Below are positions 35,424-44,807 of a DNA stretch of 64,000 bases, one piece after another (the stretch's first letter is position 1; each line of letters opens with the position of its first letter). The stretch is from Streptomyces showdoensis (GTDB lineage Bacteria; Actinomycetota; Actinomycetes; Streptomycetales; Streptomycetaceae). The notes beneath the pieces were generated by a model. That model saw only the letters and a list, made by a program, of their open reading frames with translations. It had not been told where the DNA came from and made no database searches. The translations under genes and the position numbers were made by a program. Location of the stretch: the NCBI RefSeq assembly GCF_039535475.1, contig NZ_BAAAXG010000026.1, forward strand, positions 930,001 through 994,000, written 5' to 3'.

Positions 35424-37598
35424 TTGCGGTATGTGACCGTCCCGTCGATCGCCGTCGGAATCAGCGTCGCCGCCTCGCTGATTTCCCTGACAGCCGCTCC
35501 CGCCGACGCGGCTTCGAGATCCACCCCGGAGCGCGTGAAGTGGGAGCTCTGCCGGGATGCCGCGGCGGACTGGAATCGCGCGGACAACCGCAGCGAATGC
35601 GCGCTCATCCCCGTCCCGGTGGACTACGCCAAGCCCACGGGCAGAACGATCGACATCGCCGTGAGCAGGGTCAAGGCCACCGGAAAGCGCACGGGCGCCC
35701 TGTTCGGCAACCCCGGGGGACCCGGCCTGGCCGGCACGCCGTCCCCGTACGGCCTGCTCAACAGCCAACTGGCGCCGATGAACACGGAGTGGGACTTCAT
35801 CGGCATCGACACCCGGGGTACGGGCTACAGCGCCCAGATCTCCTGCGACACGCCCGAATTCCGGGAGGGCGAGAGCGAACGGGAGTCCTTCGAACGTCAG
35901 GCGGAGGCGAAGCGCGCCTGCATCGCCAAGGACCCGGAACTGGCGCTCTCCATCAGCATGGAGAACGCGTCACGGGACATGGACCGCGTCCGGGAGGTGC
36001 TGGGCTACCGCACGATCAACTTCTACGGAAATTCCGGCGGAACAGCGCTGGGCGCGGTCTACCGCTCCATGTTCGACAGCCGTGTCGACCGGATGTGGCT
36101 GGACTCGATCATGTCCCCGGTCGGCCAGGACGCGGCGATCACCGCGGAAGTCGCGCAGTACCACGCCGGGTACCGGCGCTTCTTCGCATGGCTGGCCGGC
36201 AAGGACGCGACGTACCGCTTCGGCAACTCGCCCAAGAAGGTCGAAGCCGCGATGAAGGCATTGCAGGCGAAGGTGGGACGGGACGAGTTCGCCCCCTTCC
36301 TCGATCCCAACCTGGAAGCCATACCGGACCGCTGGGAGCGCTCTGCCGCCAAGCTGCTGGAGCTGCGGAACGAGGGGAGGGGCAAGGTCGTCCCCCAGCG
36401 GAAGGACAGGGAGCGGAAGTCCTTCGGGTTCGGAGAGATGGGGCACAACTACGGGTTCACCCATGACGCCTTCATGTGCAACGCGAGCGCCGACGGCCGC
36501 ACCTACGCCGATCTCGTCAGGATGAGGAAGGAGCGGCAGGCGAGGTACCCCTTCGCCCCGGACTTCAGCGACCAGCCCATCACCTACTGCGCCGGCTGGC
36601 CGGCGGGCAAGCCGTGGGACCTGAAGCCCGGCAAGAGCCGCCTCCAGCTGTCCGGCCACGAGTTCGAAACCGTCACGCCCTACGCGTGGGCGAAGATGAT
36701 GCACAAGAAGATCGGCGGATCGCTGCTGACCGTCACGGACGCGACGCACTCCACCATGAAGTCCACCGAGCTCGCCTGCGGCTCCAAGGTGGCGGACTTC
36801 TTCCGGGACGGCACGCCGGCGAAGGGCAGCTGCCCCGGCTTCCCCGCCGATCAGACCGGTCCCGCAGGCCCCGCCGGCAACCTGGCGGGGACCGTGCGGC
36901 TCCCGAACTGCTCCGCTTCGCTGGTCCGCCCCCGCACCGCCCGCGACGAGGACAAGGCGCTGCTGCTCACGAACGGGCACTGCCACCCCGAGGGACGGCC
37001 GAAGCCGGGTGAAGTGATCACCGGAGAGGGCGCCCCGATCGAAGGCACCGTGCTGAGCCCGGCGGGCCGTGACCTCGGCCCGGTGACGGGGCGGGTCCGC
37101 TACGCGACGATGACCGGAACCGACATCACGCTGGCCCAGCTGGATTCCACGTACGCGGACATCCGGCAGAAGTACGGGATCGAGGCGTTCCCGCTGGCTT
37201 CGACCGGTCCTGTCCCCGGGCAGAAGATCAAGGTGGCGTCGAGCTTCCTGGAGAGCGTCTGGTCGTGCCAGGCCGAGGCCGTGGTGCCGACGCTCAAGGA
37301 AGGCGACTACACGTCGACCCGTGCGATCCGGTACGCGAAGGAATGCGACACCCGACCCGGAAGCTCGGGTTCGGCCGTCGTCGACGCCGAGACCCGGGAG
37401 CTCGTCGCGGTGAACAGCACCAGCAACCGTGACGGCGGGACGTGCGGGCTGAACAACCCCTGCGAGATCGACGAGACGGGCACCACGGTCCACCGGGGAC
37501 GCGGATACGCCACCCAGACCGCGGCGATCGCCGCGTGCATCGGCGCCGGCAACACCGTCGACCTCGAGCGCCAGGAGTGCACCCTGCCCAAGCCCTGA
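35424..37598 (+). CDS. Secreted two-enzyme protein: alpha/beta-hydrolase peptidase fused to trypsin-like serine protease
   Basis: About 724 aa with a signal peptide (PSIAVGISVAASLISLTAAPADAA). Residues 35-470 match tripeptidyl-aminopeptidase (SlpD/Tap) hydrolases: GNPGGPGLAG oxyanion loop, nucleophile S204 in YGNSGGTALG, H442 in DATHST and the family ending FFRDGTPAKGSCPGF. The usual acidic Asp looks like Glu in HEFETVTPY. After a GPAGPAG linker comes a chymotrypsin-fold domain with H519 (LTNGHC), D567 (GTDITLAQL) and S648 (RPGSSGSAV). Start: TTG 35424 follows GAGGTG at nine bases; GTG at 35412 or 35433 is possible. It is next to IS debris. Confidence 0.85.
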   Translation: MRYVTVPSIAVGISVAASLISLTAAPADAASRSTPERVKWELCRDAAADWNRADNRSECALIPVPVDYAKPTGRTIDIAVSRVKATGKRTGALFGNPGGPGLAGTPSPYGLLNSQLAPMNTEWDFIGIDTRGTGYSAQISCDTPEFREGESERESFERQAEAKRACIAKDPELALSISMENASRDMDRVREVLGYRTINFYGNSGGTALGAVYRSMFDSRVDRMWLDSIMSPVGQDAAITAEVAQYHAGYRRFFAWLAGKDATYRFGNSPKKVEAAMKALQAKVGRDEFAPFLDPNLEAIPDRWERSAAKLLELRNEGRGKVVPQRKDRERKSFGFGEMGHNYGFTHDAFMCNASADGRTYADLVRMRKERQARYPFAPDFSDQPITYCAGWPAGKPWDLKPGKSRLQLSGHEFETVTPYAWAKMMHKKIGGSLLTVTDATHSTMKSTELACGSKVADFFRDGTPAKGSCPGFPADQTGPAGPAGNLAGTVRLPNCSASLVRPRTARDEDKALLLTNGHCHPEGRPKPGEVITGEGAPIEGTVLSPAGRDLGPVTGRVRYATMTGTDITLAQLDSTYADIRQKYGIEAFPLASTGPVPGQKIKVASSFLESVWSCQAEAVVPTLKEGDYTSTRAIRYAKECDTRPGSSGSAVVDAETRELVAVNSTSNRDGGTCGLNNPCEIDETGTTVHRGRGYATQTAAIAACIGAGNTVDLERQECTLPKP

Positions 37599-37696
37599 CG
37601 GGCGCCCGGAGCCTGGCCGACTCCTCGGGACCGAGCCGCCGGAGCCCTCGTGACGGGCCCCGGCGGCGAACCTGACGACCACGCGGCCGGGACCCT

Positions 37697-37813
37697 GGAC
37701 CGGAGGGAACGGGACCGGAGGGAAGCGGGACCGGAGGGAACGGGACCGGAGGGAAGCGGGACCGGAGGGAAGCGGGACCGGAGGGAAGCGGGACCGGAGG
37801 GAAGCGGGACCGG
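37697..37813. repeat. 15/16-bp tandem repeat array
   Basis: Seven full head-to-tail copies plus a partial one of GGACCGGAGGGAA(G)CG, in which 15- and 16-bp versions alternate at first and then the 16-bp form repeats. The array ends exactly at the stop codon of the PPOX-like gene and lies between convergent genes. There are no spacers, so it is not CRISPR. Confidence 0.92.
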
Positions 37814-38281
37814 CTACGCCAGCCACGCCCCGTCGCGCATCACGACCCTGCCGCGCAGTTCGGCCTCCCCGCGCCAGGCGCGCACGGTCCTCGGCGTCAC
37901 GCACAGGTAGAGGTAGGGGGCGTCCGCCGTACGCGGGTCCCAGCCGCCGAACCTGTCCGCGAACGCGTCCGCGGCGTCCTGCGGGACGTCCCGCGCGGGG
38001 TAGCAGGTGGCGACCCCCTGCAGGAGCACCACGTCGTAGGCGTCCGGCAGGGCCAGCCGGACGCGGGGCTCCTTGAGCGCGTTGCGCGCGGTCGCGGAAT
38101 TCGCGCCCGTACACATCCACACCGCCCGGCCGTCCCACCGGAACCACAGCGGCACCTGGTGCGGGCCGTGGTCGGGGTGGGACGTCGACACCCAGACGTC
38201 GCGCTCCGAACCGAGCCGCTCCAGGGTGTCCCGCCTGCGCTCCGCGGTGGTGCGGCGCGTGGTCTCCGTGGCTTGTCGCAT
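37814..38281 (-). CDS. Pyridoxamine 5'-phosphate-oxidase-fold (PPOX/F420-type) protein
   Basis: This 155-aa split-barrel protein begins with a helical stretch (RRRDTLERLGSERDVWVSTS), then PHQVPLWFRWDGRAVWMCTG, TARNALKEPRVRLALPD, VVLLQGVATCYP and TVRAWRGEAEL. This matches the deazaflavin/flavin-binding PPOX family rather than true PdxH. A likely role is F420- or FMN-dependent reduction of a small molecule. The stop codon abuts the tandem repeats. Confidence 0.85.
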   Translation of the reverse strand: MRQATETTRRTTAERRRDTLERLGSERDVWVSTSHPDHGPHQVPLWFRWDGRAVWMCTGANSATARNALKEPRVRLALPDAYDVVLLQGVATCYPARDVPQDAADAFADRFGGWDPRTADAPYLYLCVTPRTVRAWRGEAELRGRVVMRDGAWLA

Positions 38282-38458
38282 GATCGCCGACCTTAGCCGG
38301 CGGGCCGGCGGAGCACATGGGGCGCGGGCCCTAGGCCCGGAGACCTACCGTGGGCCGAACCCGGTGACGCCGCTCCCCTCGCAGGGGCCGAGGAACTCGG
38401 CCGGCCCCTGCGAGGGGAGGGTCACGTCAGGACGTCAGGGTCTCGCACGATCGGACTG

Positions 38459-38809
38459 TCAGAGGATCTCGATGTCCCTGACCTGCGGCGGACGGTGCGG
38501 GAAGGTGATCTCGGTCCAGCGGTTGATGCGGACGGAGTCGCCGTTGACGTCGTAGTAGATGAGGTCGTTGTTGCCCGTGGAGATCTTGTCGACCCACCAG
38601 CTTCCGAAGCCGGTCCGCCCCTTGTTGGCGTAGCAGTCGACGCTCTGGCGGCCGCCGCTGTGGGACCAGATCTTCAGGAAGTTCTCGCCGCCACGGCACT
38701 CGATGTGGTCGATGGCGTAGGCGTTGCCGGGGACGGCCATGGTCAGGGATGCCGCCGCGACGAACGAGACGACAGCGGAACGAACGAACCTCGTCGAACT
38801 CAAGAGCAC
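38459..38809 (-). CDS. Secreted beta/gamma-crystallin-like protein
   Basis: This 116-aa protein has a signal peptide (FVRSAVVSFVAAASLTMAVPGNAYA) and a mature domain of about 85 residues with crystallin-type strands: HIECRGGENFLKIWSHSGG, SVDCYANKGRTGFGSWWVDK and ISTGNNDLIYYDVNGDSVR. Two Cys could form a disulfide. It resembles the Streptomyces killer-toxin-like protein family. GTG at 38809 has GGAG five bases upstream; a longer frame to 38878 puts extra residues before the signal. Confidence 0.8.
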   Translation of the reverse strand: MLLSSTRFVRSAVVSFVAAASLTMAVPGNAYAIDHIECRGGENFLKIWSHSGGRQSVDCYANKGRTGFGSWWVDKISTGNNDLIYYDVNGDSVRINRWTEITFPHRPPQVRDIEIL

Positions 38810-39001
38810 GATCTCTCCGTTCAGGGAATCGAGCGGGAAGGGCGTCCGGCGCGCCGCGGGCACGCCGGAATCCCGCACCGCGGACGCCGGCAGGGCGTTC
38901 GCGGTCGCACATCGAGGCTCCTACGAAGTGGATGCGACGCGCAATCAACTCACGTGCAGGCGACCGAAACTCGCACCGGTCCGTCCCGTTTCCTCAGCCC
39001 C

Positions 39002-39448
39002 TCAGGCGAGGGCGGCGGCCAGCAGGGCGAAGGCGCCCACGATGACGGCGACGCGGGCGTAGTGGTAGCGGTCCCAGCGGTCGCTCTGCTCCTTCCAGTC
39101 GGCGGGCCGGTTGTCGGGGGTCCAGGTCTTGCTGCGGTTGTTGATCGGGACGAGCAGCAGGACCGACATGAGCACGCTGACGACGAGCAGCGCGCCGGCG
39201 GTGACGACGAGTCCGGCCCCGCCCTGGCCCCATCCGGCGACGGCCCAGGCGGCGACGAGGAGGAGCGATCCGATGTACCAGAACGGCATGAGGGCGCCGA
39301 GCATCCGGCCGCCGTGGGCACGGGCGAGCAGGCCGCCGTCCTCCGGGAGGGCCTTGAAGATCCGGTTCATGACGAAGGCGACGGAGAACTCCACCCCCAC
39401 CATCACACCGACGACCACGGTGGTGACGACCTCGAGTGCGTTGAGCAT
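39002..39448 (-). CDS. DUF1772 family membrane protein
   Basis: This 148-aa protein has four membrane helices (VVTTVVVGVMVGVEFSVAFV, LGALMPFWYIGSLLLVAAWA, VTAGALLVVSVLMSVLLLVP and ARVAVIVGAFALLAAALA) and the conserved loop NNRSKTW with W and D/R pairs (RWDRYHYAR). DUF1772 includes anthrone-oxygenase-like proteins. It is divergent from a TetR gene with two matching operators between them, so it is probably the repressor's target. Confidence 0.87.
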   Translation of the reverse strand: MLNALEVVTTVVVGVMVGVEFSVAFVMNRIFKALPEDGGLLARAHGGRMLGALMPFWYIGSLLLVAAWAVAGWGQGGAGLVVTAGALLVVSVLMSVLLLVPINNRSKTWTPDNRPADWKEQSDRWDRYHYARVAVIVGAFALLAAALA

Positions 39449-39470
39449 GGCGACCTGACCTCTCCCTGAT

Positions 39471-39534
39471 CTAGCGCTGCTAGCTGATGAAGCAACGCTA
39501 GCGCTACTGCCGCTCGATTGTCTAGCGGTGCTAG
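39471..39534. promoter_or_regulatory. Two CTAGC-NNT-GCTAG operators between DUF1772 and tetR
   Basis: CTAGCGCTGCTAG at 39471-39483 and CTAGCGGTGCTAG at 39522-39534 are the same 13-bp dyad, one beside each start codon. A third palindrome CGCTAGCG sits between them at 39496-39503. This is an unusually clear operator set for the adjacent TetR regulator. Confidence 0.85.
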
Positions 39535-39543
39535 CATCGAGGT

Positions 39544-40122
39544 ATGTCGGTACAGGAACGCAAGGAACGCGAACGGGCGGACCGCGAGCGCCTCATCGTG
39601 GCGACGGCCCGTGAACTCGCCGAGCAGCAGGGCTGGGACGCGGTGACGACCCGCCGGCTGGCCGAGCGCATCGAGTACAGCCAGCCCGTCCTCTACAGCC
39701 ACTTCCGCGGCAAGCGCGAGATCATCGGCGCGGTGGCCCTGGAGGGCGCCGCCGAGATGGCCGCGGCCCTGCGCGCCGCGACCGCCGCGGCCGACGGCCC
39801 GCGCGCCCGGGTCACCGCCCTGGCCCGCGCGTACCTCGCCTTCGCCGAGGACAACCCGGCGGTCTACGACGCGATGTTCCAGCTCGACGGCGGGCTGGCC
39901 TTCGCGCGGGAGGACACCCCGGAACCCCTGAAGGACGCCTTCGCCGCCCTCCTGGAAACCCTCACCGAGGTCGCCGGGCCGGGCGTCCACCCGGGCATGT
40001 TCACCGAGGTCTTCTGGTCCGCCCTCCACGGCCAGGCCACCCTGACCCGATCCCGCCGCCTCCCCCCGGAGGACACCGCCCGCCGCCTGACCCTCCTCGT
40101 GGACCGGCTCGCCGTACTCTGA
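39544..40122 (+). CDS. TetR-family repressor
   Basis: This 192-aa regulator has the HTH at about residues 15-60 (ATARELAEQQGWDAVTTRRL, QPVLYSHFRGKREIIGAVAL) and an alpha-helical ligand domain with AYLAFAEDNPAVYDAMF, typical of the TetR_C_13-like (WHG) group. ATG at 39544 is 9 bp from a CTAGC dyad, so autoregulation is likely. It probably also represses the divergent DUF1772 gene. Confidence 0.92.
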   Translation: MSVQERKERERADRERLIVATARELAEQQGWDAVTTRRLAERIEYSQPVLYSHFRGKREIIGAVALEGAAEMAAALRAATAAADGPRARVTALARAYLAFAEDNPAVYDAMFQLDGGLAFAREDTPEPLKDAFAALLETLTEVAGPGVHPGMFTEVFWSALHGQATLTRSRRLPPEDTARRLTLLVDRLAVL

Positions 40123-40158
40123 CGCGCGTGCACACAAGCGGGTGGACATGGGGGGGCC

Positions 40159-40647
40159 ATGAGCGAGACGGAACTGCTGGCGCTGCTGCGCGAGCTCGAC
40201 GATCCCGAGCGACTGGAGCAGCCGCGGCACTACGACCCCGCGGCGACGCGCCTCGCGTTCGGCGGCCTGGTGCGGCGGCTCGAAGCGGACTTCGGAGCTC
40301 CGTGCGATTTCGAGCGGGACACCCAGGACTCAAGCGAGTACGGACGCGTCCACGTGCCCGCCGAGGCTACGATCCGCGGGACGCGGATCGTGATCTGCGT
40401 GAGCAAGTTCGGCTCGCTCGCCGAGGTCTGCGCCGACAATCCGGGGGCGTACCTCGGCACGGACGAGGCCTGCGCGGAGGGCGTGCTGGACCCCGCCGAC
40501 CTCGCCACCGTGGAGCGGGCGCTGGCCGAGCTCGGCTACGTGAGCGTCCCGGAGGAGCTGCTGGAGACCGACTACGAGGGCCCCAGCGATCTCGGCTTCT
40601 TCGCCGCGCGGCCCACCTGGTGGACGCGGTTCTTCGGCTTCATGTGA
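40159..40647 (+). CDS. Hypothetical protein
   Basis: This 162-aa acidic soluble protein begins MSETELLALLRELDDPERLE and contains FGAPCDFERDTQDSSEYGRV, IVICVSKFGSLAEVCADNPG and a Trp/Phe-rich end (ARPTWWTRFFGFM). It has no signal peptide. It resembles small uncharacterised Streptomyces proteins, possibly immunity or SUKH-like, but I cannot assign a family. It lies 36 bp after tetR and may be co-transcribed. Confidence 0.7.
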   Translation: MSETELLALLRELDDPERLEQPRHYDPAATRLAFGGLVRRLEADFGAPCDFERDTQDSSEYGRVHVPAEATIRGTRIVICVSKFGSLAEVCADNPGAYLGTDEACAEGVLDPADLATVERALAELGYVSVPEELLETDYEGPSDLGFFAARPTWWTRFFGFM

Positions 40648-40670
40648 GGCGCCAACTCTCAGAGCCAAGT

Positions 40671-42186
<1,516 letters not shown>

Positions 42187-42200
42187 GACGCGCGAAAACT

Positions 42201-42240
42201 CCCGGGTGGGTCGGTGACCATCGCCCCCGACCCACCCGGG
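42201..42240. terminator. Perfect 14-bp stem terminator between convergent genes
   Basis: CCCGGGTGGGTCGG (42201-42214) pairs perfectly with CCGACCCACCCGGG (42227-42240) across a 12-base loop. It lies between the aminopeptidase and the convergent LolA-like gene and can serve both. Confidence 0.92.
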
Positions 42241-42264
42241 GTCCCAACCGTCCTACCGCTCCGG

Positions 42265-43461
42265 CTACTTGCCGGAGTTGGCGGCGTCCACCAGGGTCTG
42301 CGGGGTGACCGCGCCCACGTAGACCTTGCCGTCATCCGTCATCAGGGCGTTGACGATCTTCGTCTTGAAGACCGTGCCCGAGCCGAACTTCCCGCTCACC
42401 TTGTCGCCGAGCGCGTCCAGGAAGCCCCGGACCTCCTTCGGCGCCTCGTCCGTCTTGGGCGCGGGGGCGCCGGAGTCGAGCGTGGCGATGGTGGTCCAGC
42501 CCTCGCCGATGACGTTGAAGCCGCCCTTGCCGTCGGGGCCGCCCGCGCCTTCCGGAACCAGGCCGCCGAACAGGCCGCCGAACTCCTTGTCGAAGTCGCC
42601 CTTGCCGAACTCGCCCTCGGCGTCCTTGCCGGCCTTCTCGGCGGCACCCTCGGTCACCTTGGCGCCCTTCGGGGCCTTGAAGTCGAAGGCCGAGGCCTCC
42701 GGCTTGCCGAAGTCGACCTTGGTGAAGCCCGCGTCGACGACCGGCTTGCCGCCGCTGACCGAGTTGAGCGTGAACTTCAGCGGGGTGCCGTTCGCCGCGT
42801 CCACCGCGATCTTGACCGACTCGACGGTGGAGCCGGACTGCTTCGGCTTGATCACCAGCTGGTACGCGTCCCGGCCGGCCACCTTCGCGGTGCCGCCGAC
42901 GGTGATGGAGGTGGTGTCGCCGGCCGCCTTCAGGACCTCGTCGGCGAGCTCCTTGGGGGTGCCGGGCAGCTTCGCGTCCTCCGGCTTGCCGCCCGCGCCC
43001 TCGCTCTTCTCGTGGAAGACCTCGTTCGACTTGCTGTCGTACGCCCAGACGTCGTTCCCGTTGTGGATCAGGCTGTACTCGTCGGAGCCGTCGAGCACGG
43101 TCAGCTTCTGCCGGTCGGGGCCGTCCGCGGCGAGCCGCAGGGTGTGCGAGCCGGACACCAGCTGGGTGAGCCGGTCCGCGGGATCGGCGGAACCGGAGCC
43201 GGAGCCGGAGCCGGAGGAGAGCAGACCCGCGACGGACGGCAGGCCCAGGTCGGTGCTGATCTTGAACGTGCCGGACAGGGCCTGCGTGTCCGAAGCCGCG
43301 ATCTTCTCGATCAGCTGCTGCGCGGTGATCTCGGGCAGGTCCGGGTCACCGGACGCCGCGAGCGCGGGAACGAGGCCGATCGTGGCCGCCGCCACCCCCG
43401 CCACGGCGACCGGGACGACGTAACGGCTCGCCTTGCGCTGACGGTTTTCGTTCGTTGCCAT
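42265..43461 (-). CDS. Secreted LolA-like (outer-membrane lipoprotein carrier fold) protein
   Basis: This 398-aa protein has a signal peptide or N-terminal anchor (RYVVPVAVAGVAAATIGLVPALAA) and a long beta-rich LolA/LppX-type domain (LIEKIAASDTQALSGTFKIS, NDVWAYDSKSNEVFHEKSEG, GRDAYQLVIKPK). A Gly/Lys/Phe-rich low-complexity insert follows (residues about 285-325), then a final conserved strand region. Gram-positive members act at the cell surface, perhaps on lipids or as anti-sigma-type sensors. ATG at 43461 follows GGAGGT. Confidence 0.85.
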   Translation of the reverse strand: MATNENRQRKASRYVVPVAVAGVAAATIGLVPALAASGDPDLPEITAQQLIEKIAASDTQALSGTFKISTDLGLPSVAGLLSSGSGSGSGSADPADRLTQLVSGSHTLRLAADGPDRQKLTVLDGSDEYSLIHNGNDVWAYDSKSNEVFHEKSEGAGGKPEDAKLPGTPKELADEVLKAAGDTTSITVGGTAKVAGRDAYQLVIKPKQSGSTVESVKIAVDAANGTPLKFTLNSVSGGKPVVDAGFTKVDFGKPEASAFDFKAPKGAKVTEGAAEKAGKDAEGEFGKGDFDKEFGGLFGGLVPEGAGGPDGKGGFNVIGEGWTTIATLDSGAPAPKTDEAPKEVRGFLDALGDKVSGKFGSGTVFKTKIVNALMTDDGKVYVGAVTPQTLVDAANSGK

Positions 43462-43622
43462 GGTCTGCGCTACCTCCGTGGGGCACCTTGGTCGATGGAT
43501 CCATCTCACCAAGCCGACGCCCCAAAATCGTCAGCCCTCGGGATCAACCCGGAGTACCTCTCCAGGATGACCCCACCCCGAGAACCCCTAGCCCTCGGAG
43601 GGGTACGGCATGGCCCGCGCGG

Positions 43623-44633
43623 TCACCCCGCCCGGTGCACCACCGCGTCGCACATCTCCTCCAGCGCCGACTTCGCGTAGCACTCCGGCAGCGGGGCCAG
43701 CATCGCGCGGGCCTCCTCCGCGTAGCGGACGGTGTCGCGGCGGGCCTGTTCCAGGGCGGGGTGGACGCGGAGGCGGCGGAGGGCCTCGGCGTGGCGGGCG
43801 TCGTCGGTGAGGTCGCCGTCGACGAGGGCGACCAGCTCCAGGTCCTCGGGGCGGCCCTCGGCGGCCGCGGCGGCGCGGAGGCGGAGGACGGGGAGGGTCG
43901 GGATGCCCTCGCGCAGGTCGGTGCCGGGGGTCTTGCCGGACTCGTGGGAGTCGGACGCGATGTCGAGGACGTCGTCGGCGAGCTGGAAGGCGACGCCGAG
44001 CCGCTCCCCGTACTGGGTGAGGATGTCGACGACGCTCTCGTCGGCGCCGGACATCATGGCGCCGAAGCGGCAGGAGACGGCGACGAGCGAGCCGGTCTTG
44101 CCGGAGAGCACGTCGAGGTAGTGGTCGATCGGGTCGCGGCCGTCCTGCGGGCCCGCGGTCTCCAGGATCTGGCCGGTGACCAGCCGTTCGAACGCCTCGG
44201 ACTGGATGCGTACGGCCTCGGGTCCGAGGTCCGCGAGCGTGTGCGAGGCGCGGGCGAAGAGGAAGTCACCCGTGAGGACGGCGATGGAGTTGCCCCAGCG
44301 GGTGTTCGCGCTGTCGACACCGCGGCGCACGTCCGCCTCGTCCATGACGTCGTCGTGGTACAGCGTGGCGAGGTGGGTGAGCTCGACCACGACGGCCGAG
44401 GGCACGACACCCGGCGCGTAGGGGTCGCCGAACTGGGCGGCGAGCATCACGAGCAGCGGCCGGAACCGCTTGCCGCCGGCCAGCACCAGGTGCTGGGCGG
44501 CCTCCGTGATGAACGGCACGTCGCTCTTGGTGGCGTCGAGGAGGCCGGCCTCCACCGCCGCCAATCCGGTCTGGACATCGGCTTCGAGAGCCTGGTCCCG
44601 CACGCTAAGACCGAACGGCCCGACGACGGTCAC
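43623..44633 (-). CDS. Polyprenyl diphosphate synthase
   Basis: This 336-aa trans-prenyltransferase has both Asp-rich motifs, LATLYHDDVMDEADVRRG and FQLADDVLDIASD, plus GGKRFRPLLVML and the chain-end region. It condenses IPP onto allylic diphosphates to make a long prenyl chain, probably for menaquinone, which fits a genome with Nuo and Kor modules. GTG at 44633 follows an AGGAG site. It is divergent from the POT transporter. Confidence 0.93.
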   Translation of the reverse strand: MTVVGPFGLSVRDQALEADVQTGLAAVEAGLLDATKSDVPFITEAAQHLVLAGGKRFRPLLVMLAAQFGDPYAPGVVPSAVVVELTHLATLYHDDVMDEADVRRGVDSANTRWGNSIAVLTGDFLFARASHTLADLGPEAVRIQSEAFERLVTGQILETAGPQDGRDPIDHYLDVLSGKTGSLVAVSCRFGAMMSGADESVVDILTQYGERLGVAFQLADDVLDIASDSHESGKTPGTDLREGIPTLPVLRLRAAAAAEGRPEDLELVALVDGDLTDDARHAEALRRLRVHPALEQARRDTVRYAEEARAMLAPLPECYAKSALEEMCDAVVHRAG

Positions 44634-44807
44634 GAGGGGGTCTCCTGTCTGCTGACGCCTGCTGACGCTGTCCCGATCACTCGGATTGTCGATGTGTCGG
44701 TCGATTCACTCAAGCCAGCGTATCCGGTCACGTTTCGATCACCGTGGGCGCCTTCCCGTCACCCCCGGTATGTTCGTGATCAGCTCATACGACCAGGAGT
44801 AGGCGTT

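Noticed and set aside
34884..35768. Minus-strand 294-codon open frame over the transposase remnant
   Set aside because: The translation is Arg/Gly-rich with no known pattern and lies antisense to recognisable transposase pieces and the protease.
37697..37813. CRISPR array
   Set aside because: Units abut with no spacers, are only 15-16 bp, and no cas genes are nearby.
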